From NCBI RefSeq assembly GCF_902809815.1, contig NZ_CADDIL010000006.1, positions 1-36,498 on the forward strand: DNA of 36,498 nucleotides, read 5' to 3'. The notes under the pieces were generated by a model. It was not told the origin of the DNA and ran no database searches. It saw only the letters and a program-made list of their open reading frames with translations. This stretch comes from Spiroplasma endosymbiont of Danaus chrysippus (GTDB taxonomy: Bacteria > Bacillota_I > Bacilli_A > Mycoplasmatales > VBWQ01). Of this stretch, positions 19,315 to 28,448 are shown one piece after another. How positions within the stretch are numbered: position 1 is the stretch's first letter; the number at the start of each line of letters is the position of its first letter. A program made the position numbers and the translations under genes.

Positions 19315-20616
19315 TTATTTATCTTTAAAAACTTTTTTAAAAATATAATCAACATTTATTAAAAAAATATTATTATTACAACATTCATTTAACTGTTCAC
19401 TAGTTAAATATTGATTAATATTATTCTTTATTAATACATCTTTAAAATTAATCATTTTATTTTGTGCTTCTAAAGTGCATTTTTGAATAAAATCATAAGC
19501 AATTTCACGTGTTATTTTTGGATTATTTTTAATAATAGCCAATAAAACTACTTGTGAAAAATAAAGTTCATTAGCTTTAGCAATATTATTTGCCATGGCA
19601 CTAATATTAATTACTAAATTATCTAAAATATTTGTCATTCTATTAATAATAAAATCTAATATATGATAAATATCAGGCAACATAATGCGTTCATTAGAAC
19701 TATGAGAAATATCACGTTCATACCATAATAAATTATTCTCATATACTATACTATTATAACTTCGAACTAATCTTGCTAAACCACAAATATTTTCAGAACC
19801 AATTGGATTTTTTTTATGTGGCATTGAACTTGAACCTTTTTGTGAAATAGAAAATCCCTCTAAAAGTTCATTAACTTCGCTACGTTGACTCAAACGAATT
19901 TCTAAAGCTATTTTTTCAATTGTTGTAGCAATTGAACTTAATTGTGTAATTAAAAAAATCAAACGATCACGTTGTACTACCTGCGTAGCACAACTGTCAA
20001 CTTCCATTTTTCATTTTTTGGCAATAAATTCACTAACTTTTGGCGAAATATGAACAAAATTACCCATAGCACCCGTAATCTTAATAACTTCAACTTGTTT
20101 TCTTGCTAATTCCAACCTTACTAACTGTCTATTTATTTCATCGTATCATAAAGCAAATTTTAATCCTAATGAAGTTGGTTCACCAAAAATACCATGACTG
20201 CGACCAATTACTAATTGATTTTTATATTTAAACGCTAACTCTTTTAATTTCAATTGTAAAGTAATTAAAGCTTTTTCAATAATTTCATTTGAAAATTTTA
20301 TTTGTAAATTTTGGACACTATCAATCATATCAGTTGAAGTTAAACCATAATGAATTCAACGACTTTCAGTTTTTAAGTTAGCACTTAACATTCTAGTAAA
20401 CGCAACTACATCATGCTTAGTTTCTAATTCTAATTTATTCATTAATTCAATATCTAACTTAGCATTTTTTTTAATTAATTGAAAATCTTTAAAAGGAATT
20501 ATATTTAAATGTTGTAATGATTCACAAACATCAATTTGAAAATTCATTCATAAGTTTAAACGATTTTTCATATTTCAAATATTAGTCATTGCTTTTGTTT
20601 CGTAACGTTCAATCAT
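19315..20616 (-). CDS. purB: adenylosuccinate lyase
   Basis: 433 residues. It converts adenylosuccinate to AMP (and SAICAR to AICAR where that pathway exists), as a homotetramer of the fumarase/aspartase superfamily. The signature loop GSSMPHKKNPIGSENI is intact, as are IGRSHGIFGEPTSLG (catalytic His) and SHSSNERIMLPD. The ATG at 20616 follows AAGGAG, which overlaps the end of purA (2-nt gap), so purA-purB is one unit and makes AMP from IMP in two steps. Several TGA codons read as Trp. Confidence 0.96.
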
Positions 20617-20618
20617 TT

Positions 20619-22181
20619 TTACTCCTTAATAAATATAGTTTGTTTACGATCTGGACCAACAGAAAATATTCTAATTGGAACACCCACCAACTCACTAATT
20701 TTTTTTAAATAATTTTTAGCATTTTCTGGTAATTGATCATAACTAGTAATATTAGTAATATCTTCATTTCAGCCAGGCATAGTAATAAAATGTGGTTGAC
20801 ATTTATTAAAGTTATTAATTTGAGAAGGTATGTATCTAATTATTTCGCCATTTAAAGTATAATGCGTACAAATGCTTAATGTTTCAATATCAGTAAGCAC
20901 GTCTAACAACATAATAGCTAAACTAGTAAATCCATTAATTTGTGCACTATACTTAGCAATAACTGCATCAAATCATCCAATTCTTCTTGGTCTTTTTGAA
21001 ACTGTGCCATATTCATTACCAGTCATACGAATATAATCTGCTAATTTACCAAAAACTTCACTAGGAAATGCACCAGCACCAACTCTTGTACTATATGCTT
21101 TAGTTACACCAATAATTTCATTAATTGCTTTTAAAGAAATACCTGAACCAATAGCAATTGAACTAGCACTTGGATTAGAAGATGTTACAAAAGGATATGT
21201 ACCATGATCTAAATCTAATAAAGTACCTTGTGCTCCTTCAAATAATATCTTTTTATTTCTAACTAATTGTTCATTTAAAAATTGACCAGTATCAATAATT
21301 AAATGTTTAAAGTATGGTAATAATTCTAATAAACGATTATATATTGTTTGCGCATTAAATTCTTTTTCATATCCATAAACATTTTTTAATATTTTATTTT
21401 TAATTAACAAATTATCAGTAATCAATTCTAATAATCGTTCCTTATCTAATAAATCGCCCATTCGAATTCCAATCCGATTAACTTTATCAGCATAACAAGG
21501 TCCAATTCCTTTTTTAGTAGTGCCAATAGCTTTATCACCCTTAATTTTTTCTTCATATTTATCAAATGCTAAATGATAAGGTAAAATAATATGAGCACGA
21601 TCAGAAATTCGTAAATTTTGACAACTAAAACCAGCAGCTTTTAAATATTCAATTTCAGAAACTAATTTTTCTGGATTAACAACACAACCATTACCAATAA
21701 CACAATATGAATCTTTATTAAAGATACCAGAAGGAATAATACTTAATTTATATTTTTGATGATCAAAAACAATTGTATGTCCGGCATTATCACCACCACT
21801 TCAACGAACAATAACATCAGAATTTTGACTATAATAGTCAGTTATTTTGCCTTTTCCTTCATCACCTCATTGACAACCAATAATAGCAGTAGTTTTAAAT
21901 GGTTTTGGTTGATCAATTTTTGATATTAAAATATTTTTAGTATTGACAATTTTATTAGCAATTTTTTGATTTTCTTGTTTTATTATATGTTTTGATTTTT
22001 CAAAATCTACTTTCATCTTATTAATGATTGGCTTAAGAGTGTCAGTTTTTATTGATTGCGTTTTTACTTTAGTTGTTTTTTTTACATCTTTAACTTTTGG
22101 TTTAATAGTTTTATTAAGTTGTTCAACTTTAGTTTTTGCCTTTTCTATTGTTGGTTTGATTATATTTTTTTTTGCTTTCAT
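20619..22181 (-). CDS. purA: adenylosuccinate synthetase with a lysine-rich N-terminal extension
   Basis: 520 residues against about 430 usual. The enzyme makes adenylosuccinate from IMP, Asp and GTP. The catalytic domain starts with [15 protein letters not shown] near residue 98 (the W is TGA), then [22 protein letters not shown] and [11 protein letters not shown]. Upstream of it the same frame carries about 93 extra residues rich in K, T, I and Q (for example [19 protein letters not shown]), without Cys, Trp or long hydrophobic segments. There is no ATG near the normal start. The ATG at 22181 has a good AAGGAG six bases away, and a promoter lies just upstream, so the extension looks genuine. 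It resembles basic, histone-H1-like or coiled-coil tails; its function is unknown. Confidence 0.93.
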
Positions 22182-22229
22182 ATTGTCTCCTTTATACTCA
22201 AAAAAAAGTATTTATAAATTTATAAATTA

Positions 22230-22259
22230 ATTATATAATTATTTAATAATGATTATCAA
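22230..22259 (-). promoter_or_regulatory. promoter for purA-purB
   Basis: On the minus strand TTGATA (22254-22259), an 18-nt spacer and TATAAT (22230-22235), about 45 nt upstream of the long-form purA ATG. Its position supports the extended start. Confidence 0.6.
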
Positions 22260-22300
22260 AATATTGTTATTAAAATAAACTAGTAAAGGAAACTTAAAAA

Positions 22301-22538
22301 ATGAAATGAAATTTTGATAATGACAGTTTTCAAAATGATAATAATGATGATTTTGACAAACTTTGTCCTATTTGTAAGCAGAAATTACTAGAAGCAAAAC
22401 TTGAAAAAATAAATGAAATAAATCAATATCAGCAAACACAAAATGATATTTTATTAATTGAAGAAATAAAAAAAAGAAAAAGAAACACAACTTTATGTTT
22501 ACTTATGTAGAAAACATAAAAATGAAAATATTCTTTAA
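22301..22538 (+). pseudogene. small zinc-finger-like protein, frameshifted in an A-tract
   Basis: The ATG at 22301 follows AAAGGA. The first frame gives 69 residues with LCPICKQKLL near residue 24 and stops at TAG 22508-22510. Moving to the next frame within the A-rich tract near 22470-22490 gives ETQLYVYLCRKHKNENIL, ending at TAA 22536-22538. The combined reading has C-x2-C then C-x2-H, a complete zinc-binding set, so the shifted version is probably the ancestral protein. It may be a real one-base indel, a sequencing error or slippage. The gene at 30507-30707 has the same Cys/His layout. Confidence 0.5.
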
Positions 22539-22557
22539 TATTTTTATAATATATTAA

Positions 22558-23121
22558 TTATTTTTTATTACATTTATTCATAATATTTTCAAATTTACTA
22601 TCAGTAATTCAACTACTAATGCTTTCTACAAAAAATTGTTTATGATCGTTTATATTCTTTAACTCATCATTACTAAACTTACTCAAAACTCAATCAGCCG
22701 TGTTAAAATTAGGATTTTTACCAACACCAATTCTTAATCTTTGAAAATCTTTACTACCAATTTGATTAAAAATACTTTTAATTCCATTATGACCAGCAGC
22801 ACTAAATTTTTGTTTGTATTGAAATTGACCAAAATTTAAATCAACTTCATCGTGAATAATTAACACATTTTCAATTTTAATTTTAAAATAATTCATAAAA
22901 TTTGAAACACAAAAACCTGATAAGTTCATAAAAGTTAATGGTTTTAAAAAAATAACATCAGTGTCATTAACAACAGTTTTAACATATTGACCATTAAATT
23001 TAGTTTGATTAATTTTTAATTGTAATGTTTCACAAATCATATCAATAACAATAAAACCAATATTATGACGTGTCAATTCATACTCTTTACCTGGGTTTCC
23101 TAATCCAATAACTAATTTCAT
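22558..23121 (-). CDS. pth: peptidyl-tRNA hydrolase
   Basis: 187 residues. It frees tRNA from peptidyl-tRNA released by stalled ribosomes. The N-terminus is MKLVIGLGNPGKEYELTRHNIGF, with the family Asn and the catalytic His. FLKPLTFMNLSG, IIHDEVDLNFGQ (the catalytic Asp) and AAGHNGIKSI follow. The last third needs TGA read as Trp (TADWVLSKF). It starts 22 nt after prs, so the two are probably co-transcribed, as in B. subtilis. Confidence 0.96.
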
Positions 23122-23142
23122 CTACTTTAAATTTCCTCTTTA

Positions 23143-24150
23143 TTATTTTTTACTATTTTTATTATTAATTTTTTTTATTAATTCATTTGTTTTATCATCA
23201 TAAACTTTTGTTAATGATTTATTATTAATTGAAGCATCAATCATTTTTGCAATAAAATCAGCAATTGAAATAATTTTTAAGCCATTAAATTTTTTTTCTT
23301 CAGAAATTTCAATAGTATTAGTAATAACAACTTCCTTAATAATTCTATCAATAACAGCTTGTTTCAAATTTTTTGAAGCTTGCCCACTAAAAATACCATG
23401 AGTAGCTAAAATATAAACTGATTTTGCACCATGTTCTTTAATAGCTTTTGCTGCATTAATAATAGTACCACCTGTATCAATCATATCATCAATAATAATA
23501 GCATTCTTTTCTTTAACATTTCCTAATACAAACTTAACTTGACTTTGATTAGGAGTTGTTCTTCTTTTATCAATAATTGCCAAAGGTACACTTAAATAAT
23601 TACCCAATCTTCGAGCACGAGTAACACCACCATGATCTGGAGATACAACAACTAAATTAGTTAAATTTTCTTCAATTAAATAAGATGCTAAATCTTGAGT
23701 TGCTCGTAAATCATCAACAGGAATATCAAAAAATCCTTGTTCTTGTGGTGAATGTAAATCAACAGTAATAACACGATCAACACCCGCAACAGTTAATAAA
23801 TTTGCAACAAGTTTACAAGTAATAGGTTGTCTACCACCTTGTTTTCGATCTTGACGAGCATAACCAAAATAAGGAATTACTACATGAATTTTAGCAGCAG
23901 ATGCACGAACTAAAGCATCAACAAAAATTAATAATTCCATTAAATTATCATTAGTTGGCGGCGAAGTTGATTGGATAATATATACCACTTTCCCTCGTAC
24001 TGATGTTATAGATTGAATGTTAAATTCACCATCAGCAAAACGACTAATTTCTGCTTTTCCAGGTTCAATATTAAGTTTTTTACAAACTTCTTGTGTAAAT
24101 TTTTGACTAGCACTTAAACCAAAAACTACAATGTTTTCTACATTATTCAT
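23143..24150 (-). CDS. prs: ribose-phosphate pyrophosphokinase (PRPP synthase)
   Basis: 335 residues, class I PRPP synthase, which makes PRPP from ribose 5-phosphate and ATP for nucleotide salvage. PYFGYARQDRK and DLHSPQEQGFFDIPVDD (ATP and Mg binding), VVSPDHGGVTRAR (the flexible catalytic region) and IIDDMIDTGGT (the PRPP-binding loop) are intact. The C-terminus carries a short K/N-rich tail beyond the usual end. The ATG at 24150 has AAGGAGGA upstream. A TATAAT about 50 nt upstream probably serves the prs-pth unit. Confidence 0.97.
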   Translation of the reverse strand: MNNVENIVVFGLSASQKFTQEVCKKLNIEPGKAEISRFADGEFNIQSITSVRGKVVYIIQSTSPPTNDNLMELLIFVDALVRASAAKIHVVIPYFGYARQDRKQGGRQPITCKLVANLLTVAGVDRVITVDLHSPQEQGFFDIPVDDLRATQDLASYLIEENLTNLVVVSPDHGGVTRARRLGNYLSVPLAIIDKRRTTPNQSQVKFVLGNVKEKNAIIIDDMIDTGGTIINAAKAIKEHGAKSVYILATHGIFSGQASKNLKQAVIDRIIKEVVITNTIEISEEKKFNGLKIISIADFIAKMIDASINNKSLTKVYDDKTNELIKKINNKNSKK

Positions 24151-24275
24151 TAAATCCTCCTTTACATGTTTCTAAAAATTATAATTATAATTTCATTATA
24201 CAATGTTTATTACAATTTAAGTATATTAAATTTAAAGACTATTAATTAAAAATAATTAATAAAAAGTTATATCTT

Positions 24276-24388
24276 TTGCAAGAAAAAATAAAATCATTAT
24301 AATAGTTAACGGATAATAAATATTTAAAAATATGTTTATTAATAAACAAGGATTATTGCTGAGGTGTTTTATATACTTATTATCCACA
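24276..24388 (+). other. intergenic segment with promoter, inverted repeats and a DnaA-box match
   Basis: Between the convergent-side ends of prs and rsmA the plus strand has TTGCAA (24276-24281), 16 nt, and TATAAT (24298-24303). GGATAATAA (24311-24319) then pairs perfectly with TTATTATCC (24377-24385), enclosing a TGTTTATT/AATAAACA palindrome. TTATCCACA (24380-24388) is a perfect DnaA-box consensus. There is no convincing ORF, no T-loop and no CCA end, so it is not a tRNA. A small structured RNA, or simply an mRNA 3' structure of rsmA on the other strand, are both possible. Confidence 0.4.
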
Positions 24389-24412
24389 ATCTAATATCAT
24401 TAATTTTAATAA

Positions 24413-25258
24413 TTATTCTGAAACGTATTTATTATTAATAATAGTAAATAACTGGTAAAACATTGAAAATGTTAATTCTTCAGATCTTATTGTTAATGAT
24501 CAAGATAAGTCGTTAATTAAATTAACGGCTTTTTCTTTGCTATTTAAATAAATACCCAAATTGTTAACTAATGTTTTTCTCTTATTAACAAAGCAACTTC
24601 TTACAAATTTTCAAAATAATTGTGGTTCATCAAGTTGAAATTTAGGATTTACTTTAAAATAAACAACACTACTTGTGACATTAGGTATCGGAGTAAAATT
24701 ATTAGGACTAACATCAAAAATAATTTTAACATCACAATAAAATTGACACATAACAGAAAGATTATTATATACTTTAGTTTTAGGTTTAGCACAAAATCTT
24801 TGTGCAACTTCTTTTTGCATCATTAATGTAAATGAATCAAATAATTCAATATTTTCTAATAATTTTAAAACAATTTGTGAAGTAATATAATAAGGCAAAT
24901 TTGCAATTACATGAATTTTTTGATTTATTGCAAATTCTTCATTAATGATTTTTTTTAAATCTAAATTTAAAAAATCATCATTTATAATTTTTAAATTTTT
25001 GTATTCATTTAACTCTTTTTCTAAAACAGGAATTAATTTTTTGTCAATTTCAATTGTCACAACTTTTTGCGCAGTGCTGAGTAATTTATTGGTTAAATGA
25101 CCAATGCCCGCTCCAATTTCAATAATGCCATCTTCATCTTTAAAATTACTAGTTTTAACAATTTTATCAATTATATTATTATTAATTAAAAAGTTTTGTC
25201 CAAACTTTTTAAATGCATGTAAGTCGTATTTTTTCAATATTTTTTTTGGATTTTCCAT
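24413..25258 (-). CDS. rsmA: 16S rRNA dimethyladenosine transferase KsgA
   Basis: 281 residues. It dimethylates two adjacent adenosines near the 3' end of 16S rRNA using SAM. FGQNFLINNNIIDKIV, IIEIGAGIGHLTNKLL (SAM motif I), NDDFLNLDL and VIANLPYYITSQIV (the catalytic NLPY motif) are visible. The C-terminal domain (SCFVNKRKTLVNNLG) is restored by TGA as Trp, with the stop TAA at 24413-24415. The ATG at 25258 is chosen because GGAGAA lies six bases away; an earlier in-frame GTG overlaps that site. Confidence 0.95.
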
Positions 25259-25436
25259 TATTATTCTCCAATTCACATTTTTAGTTAATTATATACTAGT
25301 AATAATTAAACAAATAATTAGCCAACTAATCATATATGCTAAATTTACTACTAGCAAATCTACATGTGGTAATATTAACATATATCAACTTAATAAATAA
25401 ATATTAATTTGAGTGGGAAAAGGAGATGATTTTTAT

Positions 25437-26576
25437 ATGGCAACAAAAATAGAGGTTGCTAATGACGGACACAATAACCAAGACGTTAATATTGTTTCTC
25501 TAGATTTAGGAACAAGAAATTTAATTGTCAGAGTTAATGGAAGAGTTGTTTATAGTCAACCATCAGCAATTGTATTTGATACAGAAAACGGAGAAGTATT
25601 CATTGGTGAAGCTGCTTTATTAATGAAAGAAAAAACTCCAGCGAATAAAATTTTCAGAGAACCAATGGCTAATGGTGTTATTAGTGACAATAATGCTTTG
25701 ATTGCTTTATTAACTGAAATTTTTACACAAATTATTGATGTGAAAGCTGAAAAAATTTGAGAAAATTCAGTAGCACTTGTAGCTATTCCATCTAAGGTTT
25801 ATAAATTAGATAGAACTGTTTTACGTGAAATTCTACAAGGAAAAAAAATAGCTAAAATTCCAATTTATAGTGATAAATTTCCCAATAGATATAATGCAAG
25901 TAATGAAAGCGTAATGAAAGCTGAAAAAATTGTTATTGTTCCTGAAGTAAAATTGGCAGCTATTGGTGCTGGGGAAGCACTTTGAGATGCTTCAGGAGTA
26001 TTTATTCTTGATATTGGTGGTGGAACTTCTGACTGTGCCATTTTATCAACTGGAGAAGTTATTGTTCAAGATTCAATTCCAATTGCTGGAAATGCTATTG
26101 AACGTAGTATTAAAGAACATTTTGAAAAAATGCACTATATATCTCTTAGCTCAATGGAGGCTGAAAAAACAAAAATTAGTGCTGGTATTTGAATAGATGG
26201 TGAAAAAGATAGTGAAAATAAAATTACTATCCATGGAAAAAGTACTAAAACTAAAAAACCTGAACAAATTACAGTTCCTAAGCAAGAAGTAGCTAGAGTA
26301 GTTACCGAAGCCTTTGAACCAATTGTTGCACTATGTAGTGACATTATTGATAAAGCCGGACCTGCCTTTTCAGAAATGATTATGAAAGACGGTTTAACTA
26401 TCACTGGTGGGGGTGCTTTGCTTGAAAATATTACAACTTATCTAAAAAAACGACTAAATTTAGAACATGTGGTATCTGCTAATAATCCAAGAGAGTGTGT
26501 AATTAGAGGAACTCAAGCCTATGAAACTCATAAACAAGATGTATATGAAAAAGGATTCATTAGACCAAGTAATTAA
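25437..26576 (+). CDS. mreB: MreB-family bacterial actin, first paralogue
   Basis: 379 residues of the actin fold, which forms membrane-associated filaments; in Spiroplasma several MreB paralogues support the helical cell shape and swimming. Phosphate-1 motif LDLGTRN (residues 22-28) and phosphate-2 DIGGGTSDCAI (from 192) are present, and an adenosine motif TGGGALLENI near the C-terminus. Where E. coli MreB has GATQVERRA, this protein has KVYKLDRTV, so Asp replaces the catalytic Glu and Tyr the Thr. The ATG at 25437 has AAAGGAG 11-12 bases upstream. The second mreB follows after 30 nt. Which of the five spiroplasma types it is cannot be settled by eye. Confidence 0.93.
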
Positions 26577-26606
26577 AATTCCAGGTGTGTAGAAGGAGGA
26601 AAAAAA

Positions 26607-27845
26607 ATGGGATTATTTGATAAAAAACCCAAAGAAAACTTAAATAAAAAAAGTAATATTAAGTCTATTAATGACTACCAATGATTAGCTTTAGATATCG
26701 GAACAGAAAACTTTAAAGCAAGGTATGTTAACATTGGACTTACATATGATGCTCCAACTTATCTTGCTGAAGACTATGAAAAAAATGTTATTCTTTATGG
26801 TGAAGAAGCTAAAGCTTTAATTGATAAAACAAATGAAAATGTTGTTATTAAGCGTCCAGTTCGTGATGGTAATATTGCTGATCCAGATGCTTTACAACGT
26901 ATCCTTGCTAAAATTTTTCAAGATTTTAGACTTGAAATTAAAGATTCAAAACAAGCTGATAAAAACCGTAATTTAATTGTTTTAATGGCAACACCAAGTG
27001 AAATTAATTCAGTACAAAGAGAAGCACTAGAAAATATAGTTCATCGTTTAGGAGCACTTCGTGGATTTGTTCAAGAAGAAGTTAAAATGGCAGCATTAGG
27101 TTCAGGCCAAGATATTTTTGGAACTGCAATTATGTGTGTTGATATTGGTGGGGGAAGTACTGATATTGCCGTACTTAGCAACGATTCAATCCTATATTCA
27201 TATACAACACATTGTGCTGGAGACTATTTAACACAAAAAATTCAAGAATACATAGCTAAAAAGCATGCTTTAAAAATTGGTACTAAAGAAGCAGAAGATG
27301 TTAAAAAGAACATCGGTTCACTTCTTAAATATCAAGATGAAAAACCATACACTATTTCAGGTGTTTCATTACCTAGATTAGACTCTCAACCAGGAGAAAC
27401 AATGTCAATTTCTAAAACTATTGAAATTACACCAGAAGAAATTCGTGAAAATGTAATGCAAGTTCAATTTAGAGAACATGTTATTCCATCAATTCGTAGA
27501 GTACTAAGAACTTCTGGGGAAAAAGCTGCTGGTAGTGTTAGTGACTTAAAGAAAAAAGGTAAGGGAATCACAATTTGTGGTGGTGGAGCTTACATTAAAA
27601 AAATTGATGAATTTATTAAAGAAGAATTGGCTAAGGAATATTTCATCGAAGTTAAAGCCGAAAAAGCTACAAAACCAATTCGTCAAAAATATGAGGGAGA
27701 TATCTTTGAAGTACGTGTTGCTCAAAATCCTTTAGATAATGTTATTGATGGTTGTGTAAAATATCGTGATACAATTTACAAACAATTAATAGTTGAACAA
27801 AATCCTAACCGCGAAATTCTAACAAAAGACGAAGATTTAGGATAA
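26607..27845 (+). CDS. mreB: MreB-family bacterial actin, second paralogue
   Basis: 412 residues. It has a basic N-terminal extension (MGLFDKKPKENLNKKSN) before LALDIGTENFKARY (phosphate 1), then CVDIGGGSTDIAVLS (phosphate 2, about 178-192) and ITICGGGAYIKKIDEF (adenosine motif). The catalytic region reads SEINSVQREA, placing Gln137 where most MreBs have Glu. The start has a strong AGAAGGAGG. It is co-transcribed with the first paralogue and followed by a terminator. The two proteins differ strongly, so they are old paralogues, not a recent duplication. Confidence 0.93.
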
Positions 27846-27860
27846 AAAATAAGTTTAAAT

Positions 27861-27895
27861 AAAATGCACTTTTAAAATTTATAGAAGTGCATTTT
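27861..27895. terminator. intrinsic terminator after the mreB pair
   Basis: A perfect 11-bp stem AAAATGCACTT (27861-27871) with its complement (27885-27895), then a T-tract. It begins 15 nt after the second mreB stop. Confidence 0.9.
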
Positions 27896-28022
27896 TTACT
27901 TATATAAATAATAAATTACTATATAAAATTAAAAAATTAATAATCACACTTAAAATACATCATTAACTATTTCAAAAAAATATCATAAAAATCATATAAA
28001 ATTATTAATACATCTTAAAAGA

Positions 28023-28149
28023 GGTGGTTAGCCCTAAATACTGGACCACTTTTGGATAGACAGTTTTAAATTTTTATTTGTGAAATTGGTGGTTTTAGAA
28101 ATTTAGAATGTATTCTTTCGTAATTATAAAACATAATATATTGGTTTAC
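28023..28149 (-). mobile_element. IS3-family remnant, right end only (127 nt)
   Basis: Exactly 127 nt from the right terminus (GGTGGTTAGCCC) inward are shared with copies A-C, then the match stops at GGTTTAC. It contains the last codons of the transposase on the minus strand. It carries the TACTGGACC variant of copies B and C. The left end of the element is absent. Confidence 0.85.
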
Positions 28150-28373
28150 TTGAAATTATTCATAATTTATTACCTATGGAAACAACTAATCATATTGAAG
28201 AAATGCAAGAAACACCATTTAATAATGAAACTACAAGATTAATTAATGATAATAGATTCACAATTAATAGTGAAACATCAAGTCAATATTATGGTAGTGA
28301 TAATATGACCGAAGTACCATTAAATTATGATAATGCTTCATTAAATTGAGATTATAATCACATGAGTTTATAA
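28149..28373 (+). pseudogene. 3' fragment of an unknown gene beside the IS3 remnant
   Basis: In code 4, 74 sense codons run from the remnant edge to TAA at 28371-28373. The protein is acidic and rich in N, T, S, Y and E (for example METTNHIEEMQETPFNNE, and ending NWDYNHMSL), without hydrophobic segments. It has its own terminator, so it is the true 3' end of a gene whose 5' part is missing. I do not recognise it. Polar N/S/Q-rich tails also end the genes at 10591 and 18422. Confidence 0.5.
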
Positions 28374-28380
28374 ATAAGTA

Positions 28381-28403
28381 AAAATGCCTATTAAAGGCAT
28401 TTT
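28381..28403. terminator. intrinsic terminator of the truncated gene
   Basis: AAAATGCCT (28381-28389) pairs with AGGCATTTT (28395-28403) around ATTAA, followed by more T. It starts 8 nt after the stop codon. Confidence 0.85.
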
Positions 28404-28448
28404 TTAATATTAATAAATACTTTTTACTTCTGTTTGTTTATTAATAGA

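Noticed and set aside
22024-22230. Plus-strand hydrophobic frame of 68 codons opposite purA
   Set aside because: It is the complement of the lysine-rich extension, which gives F, L, V and T on the opposite strand; no ribosome-binding site.
24311-24388. Possible tRNA (about 75 nt with a closing stem and CC-A near the end)
   Set aside because: There is no T-loop consensus, no anticodon stem and no D-loop; the pairing continues past seven base pairs.
24508-24530. Terminator-like hairpin CGTTAAT/ATTAACG followed by T-tract on the plus strand, suggesting a small RNA gene from 24304
   Set aside because: In code 4 this stretch codes for the C-terminal part of RsmA on the minus strand (reading EKAVNLINDLSW), so the palindrome is within a gene.
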